Shown here: piece after piece, positions 46,437 through 55,393 of the stretch | How the letters are laid out: every line of letters starts with the position of its first letter | Numbering within the stretch: the stretch's first letter is position 1 | Translations under genes and position numbers: made by a program | Notes under the pieces: generated by a model | Told to the model about the DNA's origin: nothing | Databases searched by the model: none | The model's input: the letters and a program-made list of their open reading frames with translations, nothing else | From: Helicovermis profundi | Lineage (GTDB): Bacteria > Bacillota > Clostridia > Peptostreptococcales > Acidaminobacteraceae | Reading direction: 5' to 3' | NCBI RefSeq assembly: GCF_033097505.1 | Contig: NZ_AP028654.1 | Coordinates: forward strand, 1,880,001 to 1,944,000 | Length of the DNA: 64,000 bases

Positions 46437-47196
46437 TTATGTACTCCATTAGTCTACTTAGTTCACTAAACGACCAGTTAAACATATTTTTCATTACAAC
46501 AAAATATGTTGGAATAACAACTAAAAGTATAATAAGACCAACTAATACTTTAAAAGGCATACCTATCATAAAAACGTTCATTCCAGGCATCGCTTTTGAG
46601 AGTATTCCAAGTATAATATTGGAAATTAAAATTGTGATAATAAAAGGCATTGCTATTTTAAAACCTAGTACAAATGATCCCGCAATAATTCCAATATAAT
46701 CATCTATAATAAATTTAGAAAGAATAAGGTGTCCAATAGGTATTAATTTAAACGAATTAACAATTTGAATTATCAACACATGATGTGCATTTGTTACTAA
46801 AAAAATCAGCATCGACATGGTAAAATATAAATTTGCACTTACAGGTATTTGACCTTCATCTGTAGCACTAATTACACTAACCATTGAAAATCCAATATTT
46901 CGATCAACCATAATTCCTGCTATATATAGCGAATTTAATACTAATAGAACTACTGCTCCAAGTAGTAGTCCTATAACAAATTCTATAAAGATGTAATAAC
47001 CAAAATCCAAAAATGTATTTATAATAACACCCTGTGCATTTACCACTGGTAAAATTACTAGAGACAAAAAAAATACAAACCACATTTTTGCAATTATTGG
47101 GATGTTTTTTGAATTAAATATTGGTACTAAAGTAAAAATACCAGAAATTCTTGTAAAAACTAAAAAAAAGATCATAATGTTGTCACTAAATATCAT
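46426..47196 (-). CDS. fliR: flagellar export protein FliR
   Basis: Integral membrane part of the FliPQR export channel. The 256 residues contain six or so hydrophobic segments and family features such as FTRISGIFTLVPIF, GLLLGAVVLLVLNSLYIAG and KAMPGMNVFMIGMPFK. It follows fliQ by 3 bases. Confidence 0.95.
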   Translation of the reverse strand: MIFSDNIMIFFLVFTRISGIFTLVPIFNSKNIPIIAKMWFVFFLSLVILPVVNAQGVIINTFLDFGYYIFIEFVIGLLLGAVVLLVLNSLYIAGIMVDRNIGFSMVSVISATDEGQIPVSANLYFTMSMLIFLVTNAHHVLIIQIVNSFKLIPIGHLILSKFIIDDYIGIIAGSFVLGFKIAMPFIITILISNIILGILSKAMPGMNVFMIGMPFKVLVGLIILLVVIPTYFVVMKNMFNWSFSELSRLMEYISGT

Positions 47197-47199
47197 AAA

Positions 47200-47469
47200 C
47201 TACACCACTAACGTTTCCATATAATTAAATATCATAAGCGTAAAATCAACTAAAGTCTTTAATATCCAAGGTCCAACAAACATAAGTGTCAAAAATATTG
47301 CCAATACTTTTGGTACGAATGCTAAAGTTTGCTCTTGTATTTGTGTTGTTGCTTGGAAAATTGCAATCATTAATCCAACAATAAGCGCAACTACTAACAT
47401 AGGAGCTGAAAGCATCAAAATGGTTCTTATCGCTTTATTCAATATATCTATTACTATACTCTCATCCAT
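47200..47469 (-). CDS. fliQ: flagellar export protein FliQ
   Basis: Small two-helix subunit of the FliPQR export channel. The 89 residues include the conserved LIVGLMIAIFQATTQIQEQTLAFVPK region. It lies between fliP and fliR in the standard order. Confidence 0.95.
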   Translation of the reverse strand: MDESIVIDILNKAIRTILMLSAPMLVVALIVGLMIAIFQATTQIQEQTLAFVPKVLAIFLTLMFVGPWILKTLVDFTLMIFNYMETLVV

Positions 47470-47481
47470 TTAGATCACCAA

Positions 47482-48252
47482 TTACCTTATTGTCAAAATA
47501 ATTTTCTGTATTAATAAATTCCATCCATCTACCATTATAAAAAGTAATATTTTAAACGGCAATGAAATCATTACTGGAGGTAACATCATCATACCCAGCG
47601 CCATTAAAGTACTAGCAACAATCATATCAATCACAATAAAAGGAATAAATAATAAAAATCCTATTTCGAAACCGGTTTTAATCTCACTAATCATAAATGC
47701 AGGTATAAGCGCCACCATTGATACATCACTGTAATCTTTAATATTTTTTACCCCAGCAATATCAACAAAAAGTGCTAAATCTTTTGCTCTAACTTGCCTA
47801 AGCATATAAGCTTTTAAAGGTACACTTGCTTTTTCAATAGCAACTTGTTGAGTAATTTCACCATTATTTAATGGTATATAAGCATCATTGTATATTGCTG
47901 TAAACGTTGGTGTCATAACAAAAAAAGTTATAAAAAGTGCAAGTGTAATTATAACTTGATTTGGTGGAGTCGATTGAAGTGATAAAGCTCTTCTCAAAAA
48001 AGAAAAAATAATTATTATTCTTGTAAAAGAAGTCATCATTATTAAAATAGATGGTGCCAATGTTAAAATTGTTAATAATAGCATTATTTGTACTGTCGAA
48101 ACTGGCTGATCACTTCCATTAAAAGATATATCAATATTAGGAACCTTAATATTATCTTCTGCAATTGCAAAACTTGAAAAAACAAAAACACTCAATATAA
48201 TAAACAATATTATTAGTATTATTTTTTTATTTCTCTTAAATATATTTTTCAT
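47482..48252 (-). CDS. fliP: flagellar export protein FliP
   Basis: Core subunit of the export channel. It begins with a basic N-terminus and a hydrophobic signal segment (IILIILFIILSVFVFSSFAIA), then carries the signature LLTILTLAPSILIMMTSFTRI, SLQSTPPNQV and MLPPVMISLPFKILLFIM. Length 256 residues. Confidence 0.96.
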   Translation of the reverse strand: MKNIFKRNKKIILIILFIILSVFVFSSFAIAEDNIKVPNIDISFNGSDQPVSTVQIMLLLTILTLAPSILIMMTSFTRIIIIFSFLRRALSLQSTPPNQVIITLALFITFFVMTPTFTAIYNDAYIPLNNGEITQQVAIEKASVPLKAYMLRQVRAKDLALFVDIAGVKNIKDYSDVSMVALIPAFMISEIKTGFEIGFLLFIPFIVIDMIVASTLMALGMMMLPPVMISLPFKILLFIMVDGWNLLIQKIILTIR

Positions 48253-48260
48253 AATTTATC

Positions 48261-48587
48261 CTAATTTTCTTTTTCTAATTTTTTTTCATAATTATCAATT
48301 AATTTAAAGCCGTTTTTATCAAAAAACATAAAATATGTTTTACTACGCACTTCAACTAAAACTAATGATTTATCAAATCCTAAATTTGTCTTTTCGATTA
48401 TTTTAATTTCTTTGTATGCCATTTTTTTTCCGGCATATTTTCCTATATATTTTGTAGTAAAATAAACTATGATTAAAAACACTATAATAAAAATTATATT
48501 TAATAACAAAGAGAAATTACTAGCTTTTGATTCTATTATAATTAAGCTTAAATTCTTAATATAGGAAAAGGAAAAGTTCAATAACAT
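48261..48587 (-). CDS. fliO: flagellar biosynthesis protein FliO
   Basis: Short membrane protein that helps assemble FliP. At 108 residues it has one membrane segment (LLLNIIFIIVFLIIVYFTT, residues about 27-45) and a small cytosolic domain with EKTNLGFDKSLVLVEVRSK, typical of FliO/FliZ. Sequence similarity in this family is low; the position between cheY and fliP supports the call. Confidence 0.88.
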   Translation of the reverse strand: MLLNFSFSYIKNLSLIIIESKASNFSLLLNIIFIIVFLIIVYFTTKYIGKYAGKKMAYKEIKIIEKTNLGFDKSLVLVEVRSKTYFMFFDKNGFKLIDNYEKKLEKEN

Positions 48588-48608
48588 TATAAACTTCTCC
48601 TTTCTTAG

Positions 48609-48971
48609 TTAACCTAATACTTTCTTTACAGCTTCAATTACTCTATCAGCTTGAAACGGTTTAACAATAAAATCACGAGCTCCAGCTTGAATGGCTTCAA
48701 TTACCATCGCTTGCTGTCCCATTGCCGAACACATTACAACTTTCGCATTAGGGTCAGATGCTTTAATTTCTTTTACCGCTTGAATTCCATCCACCTCAGG
48801 CATTGTTATATCCATAATAACAAGATCTGGTTTTAATTCTTTATATTTTTCTATCGCCTTTTGGCCATTTTCAGCTTCACCTAAAACTTCATACCCATTT
48901 TTAGTTAAAACATCTCTAATCATCATCCTCATAAAAGCTGCATCATCAACTACTAATATACCGTTTGCCAT
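48609..48971 (-). CDS. cheY: chemotaxis response regulator CheY
   Basis: Single-domain receiver that, when phosphorylated by CheA, binds the motor switch. It has DD at 9-10, phosphorylation site Asp54 (VIMDITMPE), Ser82 (CSAMG) and Lys104 (IVKPF). At 120 residues it is a stand-alone receiver. It follows fliY, as in B. subtilis. GGGAGG precedes the ATG. Confidence 0.96.
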   Translation of the reverse strand: MANGILVVDDAAFMRMMIRDVLTKNGYEVLGEAENGQKAIEKYKELKPDLVIMDITMPEVDGIQAVKEIKASDPNAKVVMCSAMGQQAMVIEAIQAGARDFIVKPFQADRVIEAVKKVLG

Positions 48972-48991
48972 TTTAAATCCTCCCTTAAGAA

Positions 48992-50191
48992 TTATATACT
49001 TTTCATTCTTTTTTCTGGTACTACTATATCTGTAATTCTAATTCCATAATTTTCATCAACTACTACAACTTCACCCTTTGCAATATTTTTACCATTCGCA
49101 AGTATATCTAGCGGCTCCCCTACCAATTTATTAAGTTCAATTACTGTTCCAACACCAAAATCTAAAATCTCTGAAATCTGTTTAGAAGTCCTACCTAATT
49201 CTACTGTTATATCAAGTGGAATATCTTTTAATAGTTCTATATCACTAGCATAAGCAATAGTATTGGCATTTGTATCGAAATTTTCATATTGAAGTGGTTG
49301 AGCATTGATTGGTGTCTTTACTTGAGGCTGTTCTACGTAATTAAAATTACCTTGTGGTGGCTGTTGCTGATACTGTGGCTGCGGTTGATACTGAGGCTGC
49401 GGCTGATACTGCGGTTGTGCTTGTGGCATAGAATTTGGCACTGCACCACCCATAAGTGGCTCACTATTTATACTAGCATCATTCGTAGCTATTTCAGGTT
49501 CATTTGCCTGTTCATTATCATCAATACCCCCACTTAGCAGATCTGAAACCATTTTTTTTGCAACATCAATAGGAATTAATTGCATAATTTCACTATCTAT
49601 TAAATCTCCTACTTTTAAATCAAAGGCAACTTTTACAATAGCATCACTTATATCAATACCTAAATCTTCAAACTTAATATTAGTAATACTGTCATAAATT
49701 GCTTCTGGAGGGTCAATATCAATTTTAGAATTTAACATCTCTGATAATGAAGTTGAAGAAGATCCCACCATTTGATTCATAGCCTCGTTTATTGCACTAA
49801 GATGCAAATCTGTAAGTTCTTCAGGTAATTCTTCACCCGTACCACCCATCATTAGGTCTGTAATTATTTTAACGTCATTTTCACCTAAAATCAATAGATT
49901 TAATCCTTCAATACCAAATTTATATTTTATTGATATCATAACTAAAGGATTAACAAAATCATTTTGCATTTCTTTTAATGTAGTTTCAGTGACTCTAGGT
50001 GTTGTTATAGTAACTTTTTGATTTAGAAGAGTGAACAATGTAGTCGCTGCAGTTCCCATACTAATGTTCCCAATTTCACCGAGTGCATCTTTTTCTTCTG
50101 CGGTAAGGTTTTCAACTTCGCTACTAACTTCATCTTCACTAGTTCCATTAAGAAGCGCATCTATTTCTTCTTGCGACAACATATCAGCCAT
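48992..50191 (-). CDS. fliY: flagellar switch phosphatase FliY (CheC-FliN fusion)
   Basis: C-ring protein that binds and dephosphorylates CheY-P. From the start there is a short CheY-binding motif (MLSQEEIDALLNG), a CheC-like domain with two active-site helices (LGEIGNISMGTAATTLFTL and AINEAMNQMVGSSSTSLSE), a Pro/Gln-rich linker of repeated PQYQPQ units (about residues 255-290) and a C-terminal FliN domain (IPLDITVELGRTSKQISEIL). ATG 50191 is chosen because AAGGAG lies 9 bases upstream; an ATG three codons earlier is too close. It overlaps the fliM end by 8 bases. Confidence 0.95.
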   Translation of the reverse strand: MADMLSQEEIDALLNGTSEDEVSSEVENLTAEEKDALGEIGNISMGTAATTLFTLLNQKVTITTPRVTETTLKEMQNDFVNPLVMISIKYKFGIEGLNLLILGENDVKIITDLMMGGTGEELPEELTDLHLSAINEAMNQMVGSSSTSLSEMLNSKIDIDPPEAIYDSITNIKFEDLGIDISDAIVKVAFDLKVGDLIDSEIMQLIPIDVAKKMVSDLLSGGIDDNEQANEPEIATNDASINSEPLMGGAVPNSMPQAQPQYQPQPQYQPQPQYQQQPPQGNFNYVEQPQVKTPINAQPLQYENFDTNANTIAYASDIELLKDIPLDITVELGRTSKQISEILDFGVGTVIELNKLVGEPLDILANGKNIAKGEVVVVDENYGIRITDIVVPEKRMKSI

Positions 50192-51188
50192 TACTTTCAT
50201 CTCCTTCCTCTAAGTTTTCTGTTATTCTAGCAGCTATTTTACTATTTTTCTTTCCTGGCTTTGCTTTAAATTTTCTATCATTTTCAATATAAATTTCAAA
50301 ATCTTCATTTACATTCTTATCTAATACAATAACATCTCCAACTGATAATGTCAGCATTTCAAGTACAGATATATTTGTTCTTCCTGCAACAACTTTTATG
50401 TTTACAGATGTTTTTTCAACATTCATACTTAAACTTTCTTTTTGAATTTCAGTTGTAGGCTTTTTCGATGAATTAGAAAACCATAATTTCGAACTCAAAT
50501 TAGGTAGTATAGGTTCAATTACAAAATGAGGAATAGCAATATTTATCATTCCTTCAGTTTCACCAATCTTTAGACTAAAGGTTACAAGTGCAATTGATTC
50601 ACTCGGAGAAACAATCTGTGCAAATTGAGAATTTGTTTCAATAGTTTCTAATTTTGGTCTAAGCTCAATTATGTTACTCCATGGTTCTTTTAGTAAATTT
50701 ATAAATTTCATAAGTACATTTCTCATAAGAGTTAATTCAATCTCAGTAAGAGATCTTGATTCTTTTTCTGAAGTTATAGAACCATCGCTACCAAGAACCC
50801 TTTCTATCATCGAAAAAGCAAGTTCTGACGACACCTCTATTATTATTTGACCTTCTAGTGGAGAAAAATTTACAATTCCTAATATCGCAGGATTTGGAAT
50901 TGAATTACTAAATTCATTATATATCAAACTCTGTACACTTAATACTTGTATTTCAACAACTGTTCTAAGATAACCAGATAAAAAGTTATTTAGTAGCCTT
51001 GAAAAATTTTCATGTATAATTTCTAGGGTACGTAATTGATCTTTTGCAAATTTATCAGGTCTACTAAAATCATACTTTCTAACTTTTTTCTCATTTGATT
51101 CATCTTCAATTTCTTTTACATCCACTTCGCCTGTACTTAAAGCAGAAAGCAAATCATCAATTTCATTTTGTGATAATACATCAGACAA
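50184..51188 (-). CDS. fliM: flagellar motor switch protein FliM
   Basis: C-ring protein that binds CheY-P and links FliG to FliY. The N-terminal CheY-binding peptide is LSQNEIDDLLSAL, followed by the CheC-like middle domain (RTLEIIHENFSRLL) and the C-terminal SpoA/FliN-like domain. The start is TTG 51188 behind GGTGG. Length 334 residues. Confidence 0.95.
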   Translation of the reverse strand: MSDVLSQNEIDDLLSALSTGEVDVKEIEDESNEKKVRKYDFSRPDKFAKDQLRTLEIIHENFSRLLNNFLSGYLRTVVEIQVLSVQSLIYNEFSNSIPNPAILGIVNFSPLEGQIIIEVSSELAFSMIERVLGSDGSITSEKESRSLTEIELTLMRNVLMKFINLLKEPWSNIIELRPKLETIETNSQFAQIVSPSESIALVTFSLKIGETEGMINIAIPHFVIEPILPNLSSKLWFSNSSKKPTTEIQKESLSMNVEKTSVNIKVVAGRTNISVLEMLTLSVGDVIVLDKNVNEDFEIYIENDRKFKAKPGKKNSKIAARITENLEEGDESNG

Positions 51189-51250
51189 TTACACCACCAC
51201 CTTTTTGCTGTAAGTTCATTTTCTTTAGTCACAATAAGTATATTTTTAAT

Positions 51251-51664
51251 CTATCCTTGAACTATAAATTGAACGAAATACACATTTGTTATATTATCTG
51301 AGTCAGATTGTAGAATTTCTATAACTCTATCTTGTATTTCACTACTTATCCTTTCTTGCCCATTTGATTTCATAATATCTTCATATGATTTTGTTCTAAA
51401 AAGTTCTAAAATCGAACTTAGAATTTTTGTTTTGTTTTTTGTTAGTTCAACTTCTAGTGTAGCATCTGTATACTCAATTGAGCATTGAAATTTAAGAATT
51501 TTCTTTTCATCTTTAATATTTGTATATTGTTCTCCTAAATCATACTCTAAGTATGTAATTGGTTTGGGTGCGTCTGATTTATTAAATACGAACACAAACA
51601 ACACGACTGCAACAATTATTACTACGACTAAAGCAATACCGCCTATTAACAACATTTTTTTCAT
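51251..51664 (-). CDS. fliL: flagellar basal-body protein FliL
   Basis: Single-pass stator-associated protein. It has one N-terminal membrane helix (LLIGGIALVVVIIVAVVLFVFVF) and an extracytoplasmic domain of about 110 residues, with the family-typical C-terminal VYFVQFIVQ. Length 137 residues. It follows motB and precedes fliM, the usual clostridial order. Confidence 0.92.
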   Translation of the reverse strand: MKKMLLIGGIALVVVIIVAVVLFVFVFNKSDAPKPITYLEYDLGEQYTNIKDEKKILKFQCSIEYTDATLEVELTKNKTKILSSILELFRTKSYEDIMKSNGQERISSEIQDRVIEILQSDSDNITNVYFVQFIVQG

Positions 51665-51676
51665 ATAATTACTCCT

Positions 51677-52423
51677 TTAATTATTTGGAACTGCTTCTGT
51701 TTCAAAAAGTTTATTAAGAACTACAACATCCACTCTTCTATTTCTCGCTCTACCTTTTCTTGTGGTATTTTCTGCTATCGGATGATATTCACTGAATCCA
51801 CTAGCAGCAAGCCTAACTGGATCAATATGAGAATTATCAATAAAAAATTTAGCAACGTTAGTTGCTCTACTTGTTGAGAGCTCCCAATTTGATGGATATT
51901 TAAATGTTTTTATTGGTACATTATCTGTATGACCTTCAATTCTTATTGATCTAGTTGAAAATTTTTCATCATTTAATAGTTGACCTAAGAACTTAAGTGT
52001 ATCTATAGAACTTTTTTTTAATTCAGCTTTACCTGAATCAAATAGAGCATTATCAGGAAATCTAATAACTAAACCTCTTGATGTAAGTTCAACTTTAATA
52101 TCTAGCTTTGAATCATTTTTTTCAATATAATCGTTTATTATTTCTTTAAGTATTTGTAAATTATCAGTTGTTTGAGTCGTCTGAGAAACTTGGTCTTCAG
52201 GCATAGCGTCAAAGACAAGCTGAGCTTCAGTAACAGACTTACCACCAGATAATACTCCAGCAGATCCCTGGAAAGACTGCATAACAGCATCAAATTTTTG
52301 TGCATCAATTTCTGAGAAAGCAAAAAGCAATACAAAAAAGCACATAAGTAGCGTTACTAGGTCACCATAGGTCGCCATATATTCCGGAACGATTTGTTTG
52401 CATTCAGGGCATTTTTTATCCAT
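51677..52423 (-). CDS. motB: flagellar stator protein MotB
   Basis: Stator subunit that anchors MotA to peptidoglycan and carries the ion-binding Asp. Asp21 lies in YGDLVTLLMCFFVLLF, the membrane helix; the C-terminal OmpA-like domain has IEGHTDNVP and NWELSTSRA. A Cys-Pro-Glu-Cys motif (residues 5-8) precedes the helix, as in several clostridial MotB proteins. Length 248 residues. It overlaps motA by 8 bases. Whether the ion is H+ or Na+ cannot be told from sequence. Confidence 0.96.
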   Translation of the reverse strand: MDKKCPECKQIVPEYMATYGDLVTLLMCFFVLLFAFSEIDAQKFDAVMQSFQGSAGVLSGGKSVTEAQLVFDAMPEDQVSQTTQTTDNLQILKEIINDYIEKNDSKLDIKVELTSRGLVIRFPDNALFDSGKAELKKSSIDTLKFLGQLLNDEKFSTRSIRIEGHTDNVPIKTFKYPSNWELSTSRATNVAKFFIDNSHIDPVRLAASGFSEYHPIAENTTRKGRARNRRVDVVVLNKLFETEAVPNN

Positions 52424-53204
52424 TGTTTTCCTCAGCCTCCTGAGTTCCTATACTTTTTCTCATTTTTGGAGGTAAAAAAGCTTTTAGTTTTTCTTCAATT
52501 ATTCTAGGATTTTCTCCTGCTTGGATAGAAAGTAAACCTTCTATCATTACTTGTTTAACAAGCATTTCATTTTTACTTTTATAGTCGAGTTTTGTAGCAA
52601 TAGGATTAAAAATCAAGTTAGCAAATAACGAGCCATAAAATGTAGTTAAAAGAGCAACTGCCATAGCCGGTCCAATTGCACTAGGATCACTTAGATTTTG
52701 AAGCATTGCAACAAGTCCAATTAATGTTCCAACCATACCAAACGCTGGAAATAGAGAACCCATATTTTCGAACATGCCTTTATTAGTTCCATGACGATCC
52801 TCTATATTAGCAACCTCAGTTTCCAATATATTTTTTACTAATTCAGGATCAGTTCCGTCAACAATTAGCATAACACCTTTTTGAAGAAAATCGTCTTTTA
52901 TTTCACTTACAGCTTCTTCAAGTGCAAGCAGTCCTTCACGTCTAGCAACATTTGCAAGTTCAATTACTTTCTCAATTATTTTACCAACTTCAAACGGAGC
53001 ATTTTGAAAAGATTTTGACCCAACTGAACCAAAAGTTAATACTTGTGGTAGAGGATATGATACAAACAATGCTGCAAAAGCTCCTCCAATTACAATAATT
53101 ACTGAACCAACGTCAATAAATGCACCAATGTTACTACCTTGTAATATACCCCAAACAATTAAAACAAAACCTAAAATTAGACCACCAATAGTTGCTATAT
53201 CCAC
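52416..53204 (-). CDS. motA: flagellar stator protein MotA
   Basis: Stator channel subunit. Four membrane segments are visible, two near the N-terminus (LILGFVLIVWGILQG, VIIVIGGAFAALFVS) and two in the second half (FPAFGMVGTLIGLVAML and a segment ending FYGSLFANLIFNPIA). The cytoplasmic loop between them carries the charged residues that contact FliG. Start: GTG 53204 behind GAGGTGG. Length 262 residues. Confidence 0.96.
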   Translation of the reverse strand: MDIATIGGLILGFVLIVWGILQGSNIGAFIDVGSVIIVIGGAFAALFVSYPLPQVLTFGSVGSKSFQNAPFEVGKIIEKVIELANVARREGLLALEEAVSEIKDDFLQKGVMLIVDGTDPELVKNILETEVANIEDRHGTNKGMFENMGSLFPAFGMVGTLIGLVAMLQNLSDPSAIGPAMAVALLTTFYGSLFANLIFNPIATKLDYKSKNEMLVKQVMIEGLLSIQAGENPRIIEEKLKAFLPPKMRKSIGTQEAEENNG

Positions 53205-53229
53205 TTCTCCACCTCATTTTTTCCATTTT

Positions 53230-53415
53230 CTACAATGAAAATATCTTCTTTTTATATTTTACTATTTTTTCTATTATTTCGTCAACTTCTTCTGAAACAA
53301 CCATTTTTTTGCCAGTAGTTAAACTTATAACAGTATCAGGAGTAGCTTCAAGAAATTCAATCAAATCAGAATTTAAAATAAATACTTTTCCATTTAATCT
53401 TGTTAAAGCAATCAT
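53230..53415 (-). CDS. flbD: FlbD/SwrD-family flagellar protein
   Basis: Short conserved protein of flagellar operons. The 61 residues contain IALTRLNGKVFILNSDLIEFLEATPDTVISL and a short Lys-rich tail, typical of FlbD. The B. subtilis homologue SwrD raises swarming torque by affecting stators, consistent with its place next to motA here. The mechanism is unknown. Confidence 0.9.
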   Translation of the reverse strand: MIALTRLNGKVFILNSDLIEFLEATPDTVISLTTGKKMVVSEEVDEIIEKIVKYKKKIFSL

Positions 53416-53430
53416 ATATTCCTCCTAATT

Positions 53431-53832
53431 TTAAACTATTACCGCACCATCAATATTTGTAAACACATTATCTTTAATCTCATTCTCCGTTGATGCTGTA
53501 ACTATTGTTTTATTTTTTACATTCGCAATAAATATTTTGTTATCCATAAGTATAAGGGCGTCGTTTATTCCTTTTGATTTTGCTTTACTCACAGCAGAAT
53601 TAAGTTTTTTTATATCATTTTCTGATAAACTAATATTTCTGCTTCTAAGCCTACTTGTAGCATGTTTTGAGAATTTAACATTTGAATTTTCTTCAATTTT
53701 TTTTAATACATCATTAAATGATGTACTGCTAGAAGTGTTACTTCTAATAGTATTACTTCTACTATTAGTATCATTTATCCTTTTTTTAATTGCAATGTAA
53801 TCATTATTATTTATATTCAATTTATTATTCAT
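53431..53832 (-). CDS. flagellar operon protein (TIGR02530-type)
   Basis: 133 residues that match the small 'flagellar operon protein' family found beside flgD/flgE in Gram-positive bacteria. The N-terminal 45 residues are Asn/Ser-rich and probably disordered; the C-terminal part has the conserved FSKHATSRLRSRNISLSE and the short DALILMDNKIFIANVKNKTIVTA strand-rich end. Its exact role is unknown. It usually sits just before flgE; here it lies just after flgE in transcription order. Confidence 0.82.
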   Translation of the reverse strand: MNNKLNINNNDYIAIKKRINDTNSRSNTIRSNTSSSTSFNDVLKKIEENSNVKFSKHATSRLRSRNISLSENDIKKLNSAVSKAKSKGINDALILMDNKIFIANVKNKTIVTASTENEIKDNVFTNIDGAVIV

Positions 53833-53874
53833 TGCCTCACCTCTTTTAAAAATTAATTAAGTAATTGATTAATT

Positions 53875-53907
53875 TTCATTACCCTCATTAATAATGAGGG
53901 TAATGAA
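53875..53907 (-). promoter_or_regulatory. intercistronic hairpin after flgE
   Basis: TTCATTACCCTCATT pairs with AATGAGGGTAATGAA, a nearly continuous stem with a minimal AT-rich loop. No T-run follows on the minus strand, so it is not a terminator. It lies 28 bases beyond the flgE stop and could protect the hook-protein message or be a processing site. Confidence 0.6.
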
Positions 53908-53934
53908 ATACAAAATCATTTTATATTATTTTAA

Positions 53935-55317
53935 TTATCTTTTAAGATTAACAAGTTCCTGAAGCATTTCATCAGAAGTTGTTATTATTTTAGAGTTTGC
54001 TTGAAATCCTCTTTGAGTTGTAATCATATTTGTAAATTCTGCTGCTAAATCAACATTTGACATTTCAAGTGCACCTGGTGTAATTGCTCCATATCCGCCA
54101 GCAGACGGAGAACCAAATTTTGGAGTACCAGAGTTTGGTGAATCTAAGAATAAATTACTTCCAACTTTCATAAGTCCAGTAGGATTATCAAAATTAGCAA
54201 GACCAATTGTAGAAAGCGTTTTTCTTTCCCCATTTGTAAAGACAGCTACTATTTCGCCAGTAGATGAAATACTAAAAGAATTAATGCTTCCTGCGCTATT
54301 TCCATCAGTAGGTTGAGCTTTTAAATCTGTTGTTTGTGAATACTGAGAAAACACTCTATTTTTTGTTAAATCACCATTTTCATAAAAAATAGATTTATCG
54401 ATTGGAATAGTAATATCAGCAGCTCCTGAAATTCCCAAAACTAAATTTCCTGAAATTCCTTCTGTAACAGTTGCAGCAGTTATAGCAGCTGGTGTTGAAA
54501 GTGTAACGAAATCACAAACATCCCCATTTTCATTAAACATAGCATAAAGTTCGTTATTTGGTGCTGCTGCTGTAGGATCTGGAACAGTTGTTGTTCCATC
54601 TGAAAATGAAACTTTTCTAAAAGAATAATTGCTTGTTCTTCCTGTATCGTCTACTCCATTTGCGTCCGAATCTACAAATCTAGGGTCACTTGGTCTCATA
54701 GGTAGTTTACCACTTGATGAAAGGGGTGCACCTTCAAATTTAACCGTTACAGAGTGTGTATCTCCAAGACTATCATATACATCAAATGTAGTTGTATAAT
54801 CAGTATCATTAAAATTAAGATTTCCTTTCAATATCATATCTGAAGAAGCAGTAGCCGCTTTAGTTTCAGATTGATTTATTTGAACCGATTTTTGATCTGT
54901 ATCTAATACTTTAAATCCATTAGGAGCAACTAAATATCCGTCTTTATCTACACTAAAATTACCTGCTCTTGTATAAAATTTATTTTGTCCATTAGCATCA
55001 TTTGATAAGACAAAAAATCCATTTCCATCAACCATAAGATCTGTTGCATTATCAGTTCTTTGTGTTGAACCTTTTGAATGATTCACGTTTATTGATCCAA
55101 CAGCCATACCGAGTCCAATTTGTTGTGGATTTGTACCACCTTTTCCACCTTGTGGAGAACCAGCACCTTTAACAGTTTGACTAAAAACTTCAGAAAATTG
55201 AACATTAGAAGATTTAAAACCAACTGTGTTAACATTTGCAATATTATTACCAATTACGTCCATTCTAACTTGATGTGCTCTAAGTCCAGACACACCAGAG
55301 AAAAGTGATCTCATCAT
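53935..55317 (-). CDS. flgE: flagellar hook protein FlgE
   Basis: Main structural protein of the flagellar hook. It has the N-terminal rod/hook motif SLFSGVSGLRAHQVRMDVIGNNIANVNTVGFKSS, a FlgE D2 middle domain and the C-terminal ALEMSNVDLAAEFTNMITTQRGFQANSKIITTSDEMLQ, which with the N-terminus forms the coiled core. ATG 55317 is chosen because GGAGG lies 8 bases upstream. Length 460 residues. It follows flgD across a 76-base gap with two hairpins. Confidence 0.95.
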   Translation of the reverse strand: MMRSLFSGVSGLRAHQVRMDVIGNNIANVNTVGFKSSNVQFSEVFSQTVKGAGSPQGGKGGTNPQQIGLGMAVGSINVNHSKGSTQRTDNATDLMVDGNGFFVLSNDANGQNKFYTRAGNFSVDKDGYLVAPNGFKVLDTDQKSVQINQSETKAATASSDMILKGNLNFNDTDYTTTFDVYDSLGDTHSVTVKFEGAPLSSSGKLPMRPSDPRFVDSDANGVDDTGRTSNYSFRKVSFSDGTTTVPDPTAAAPNNELYAMFNENGDVCDFVTLSTPAAITAATVTEGISGNLVLGISGAADITIPIDKSIFYENGDLTKNRVFSQYSQTTDLKAQPTDGNSAGSINSFSISSTGEIVAVFTNGERKTLSTIGLANFDNPTGLMKVGSNLFLDSPNSGTPKFGSPSAGGYGAITPGALEMSNVDLAAEFTNMITTQRGFQANSKIITTSDEMLQELVNLKR

Positions 55318-55345
55318 AATTGTAACCTCCATTCGTATAATTAGT

Positions 55346-55391
55346 GTTCTATCAATCAGTCAAGAACATAAGCTTCCCGAAGGTCCAGCTT
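55346..55391 (-). promoter_or_regulatory. paired hairpins in the flgD-flgE gap
   Basis: On the minus strand AAGCT/AGCTT enclose a CC-TTCG-GG tip (55370-55391), followed by GTTCT/AGAAC (55346-55367). Both lie 30-75 bases before the flgE start and could affect processing or translation of the hook-protein message. Confidence 0.45.
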
Positions 55392-55393
55392 TT

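Noticed and set aside
51677-51700. MotB as a zinc-ribbon protein
   Set aside because: Only one Cys-x-x-Cys pair (residues 5 and 8) is present, without a second pair to complete a zinc site.
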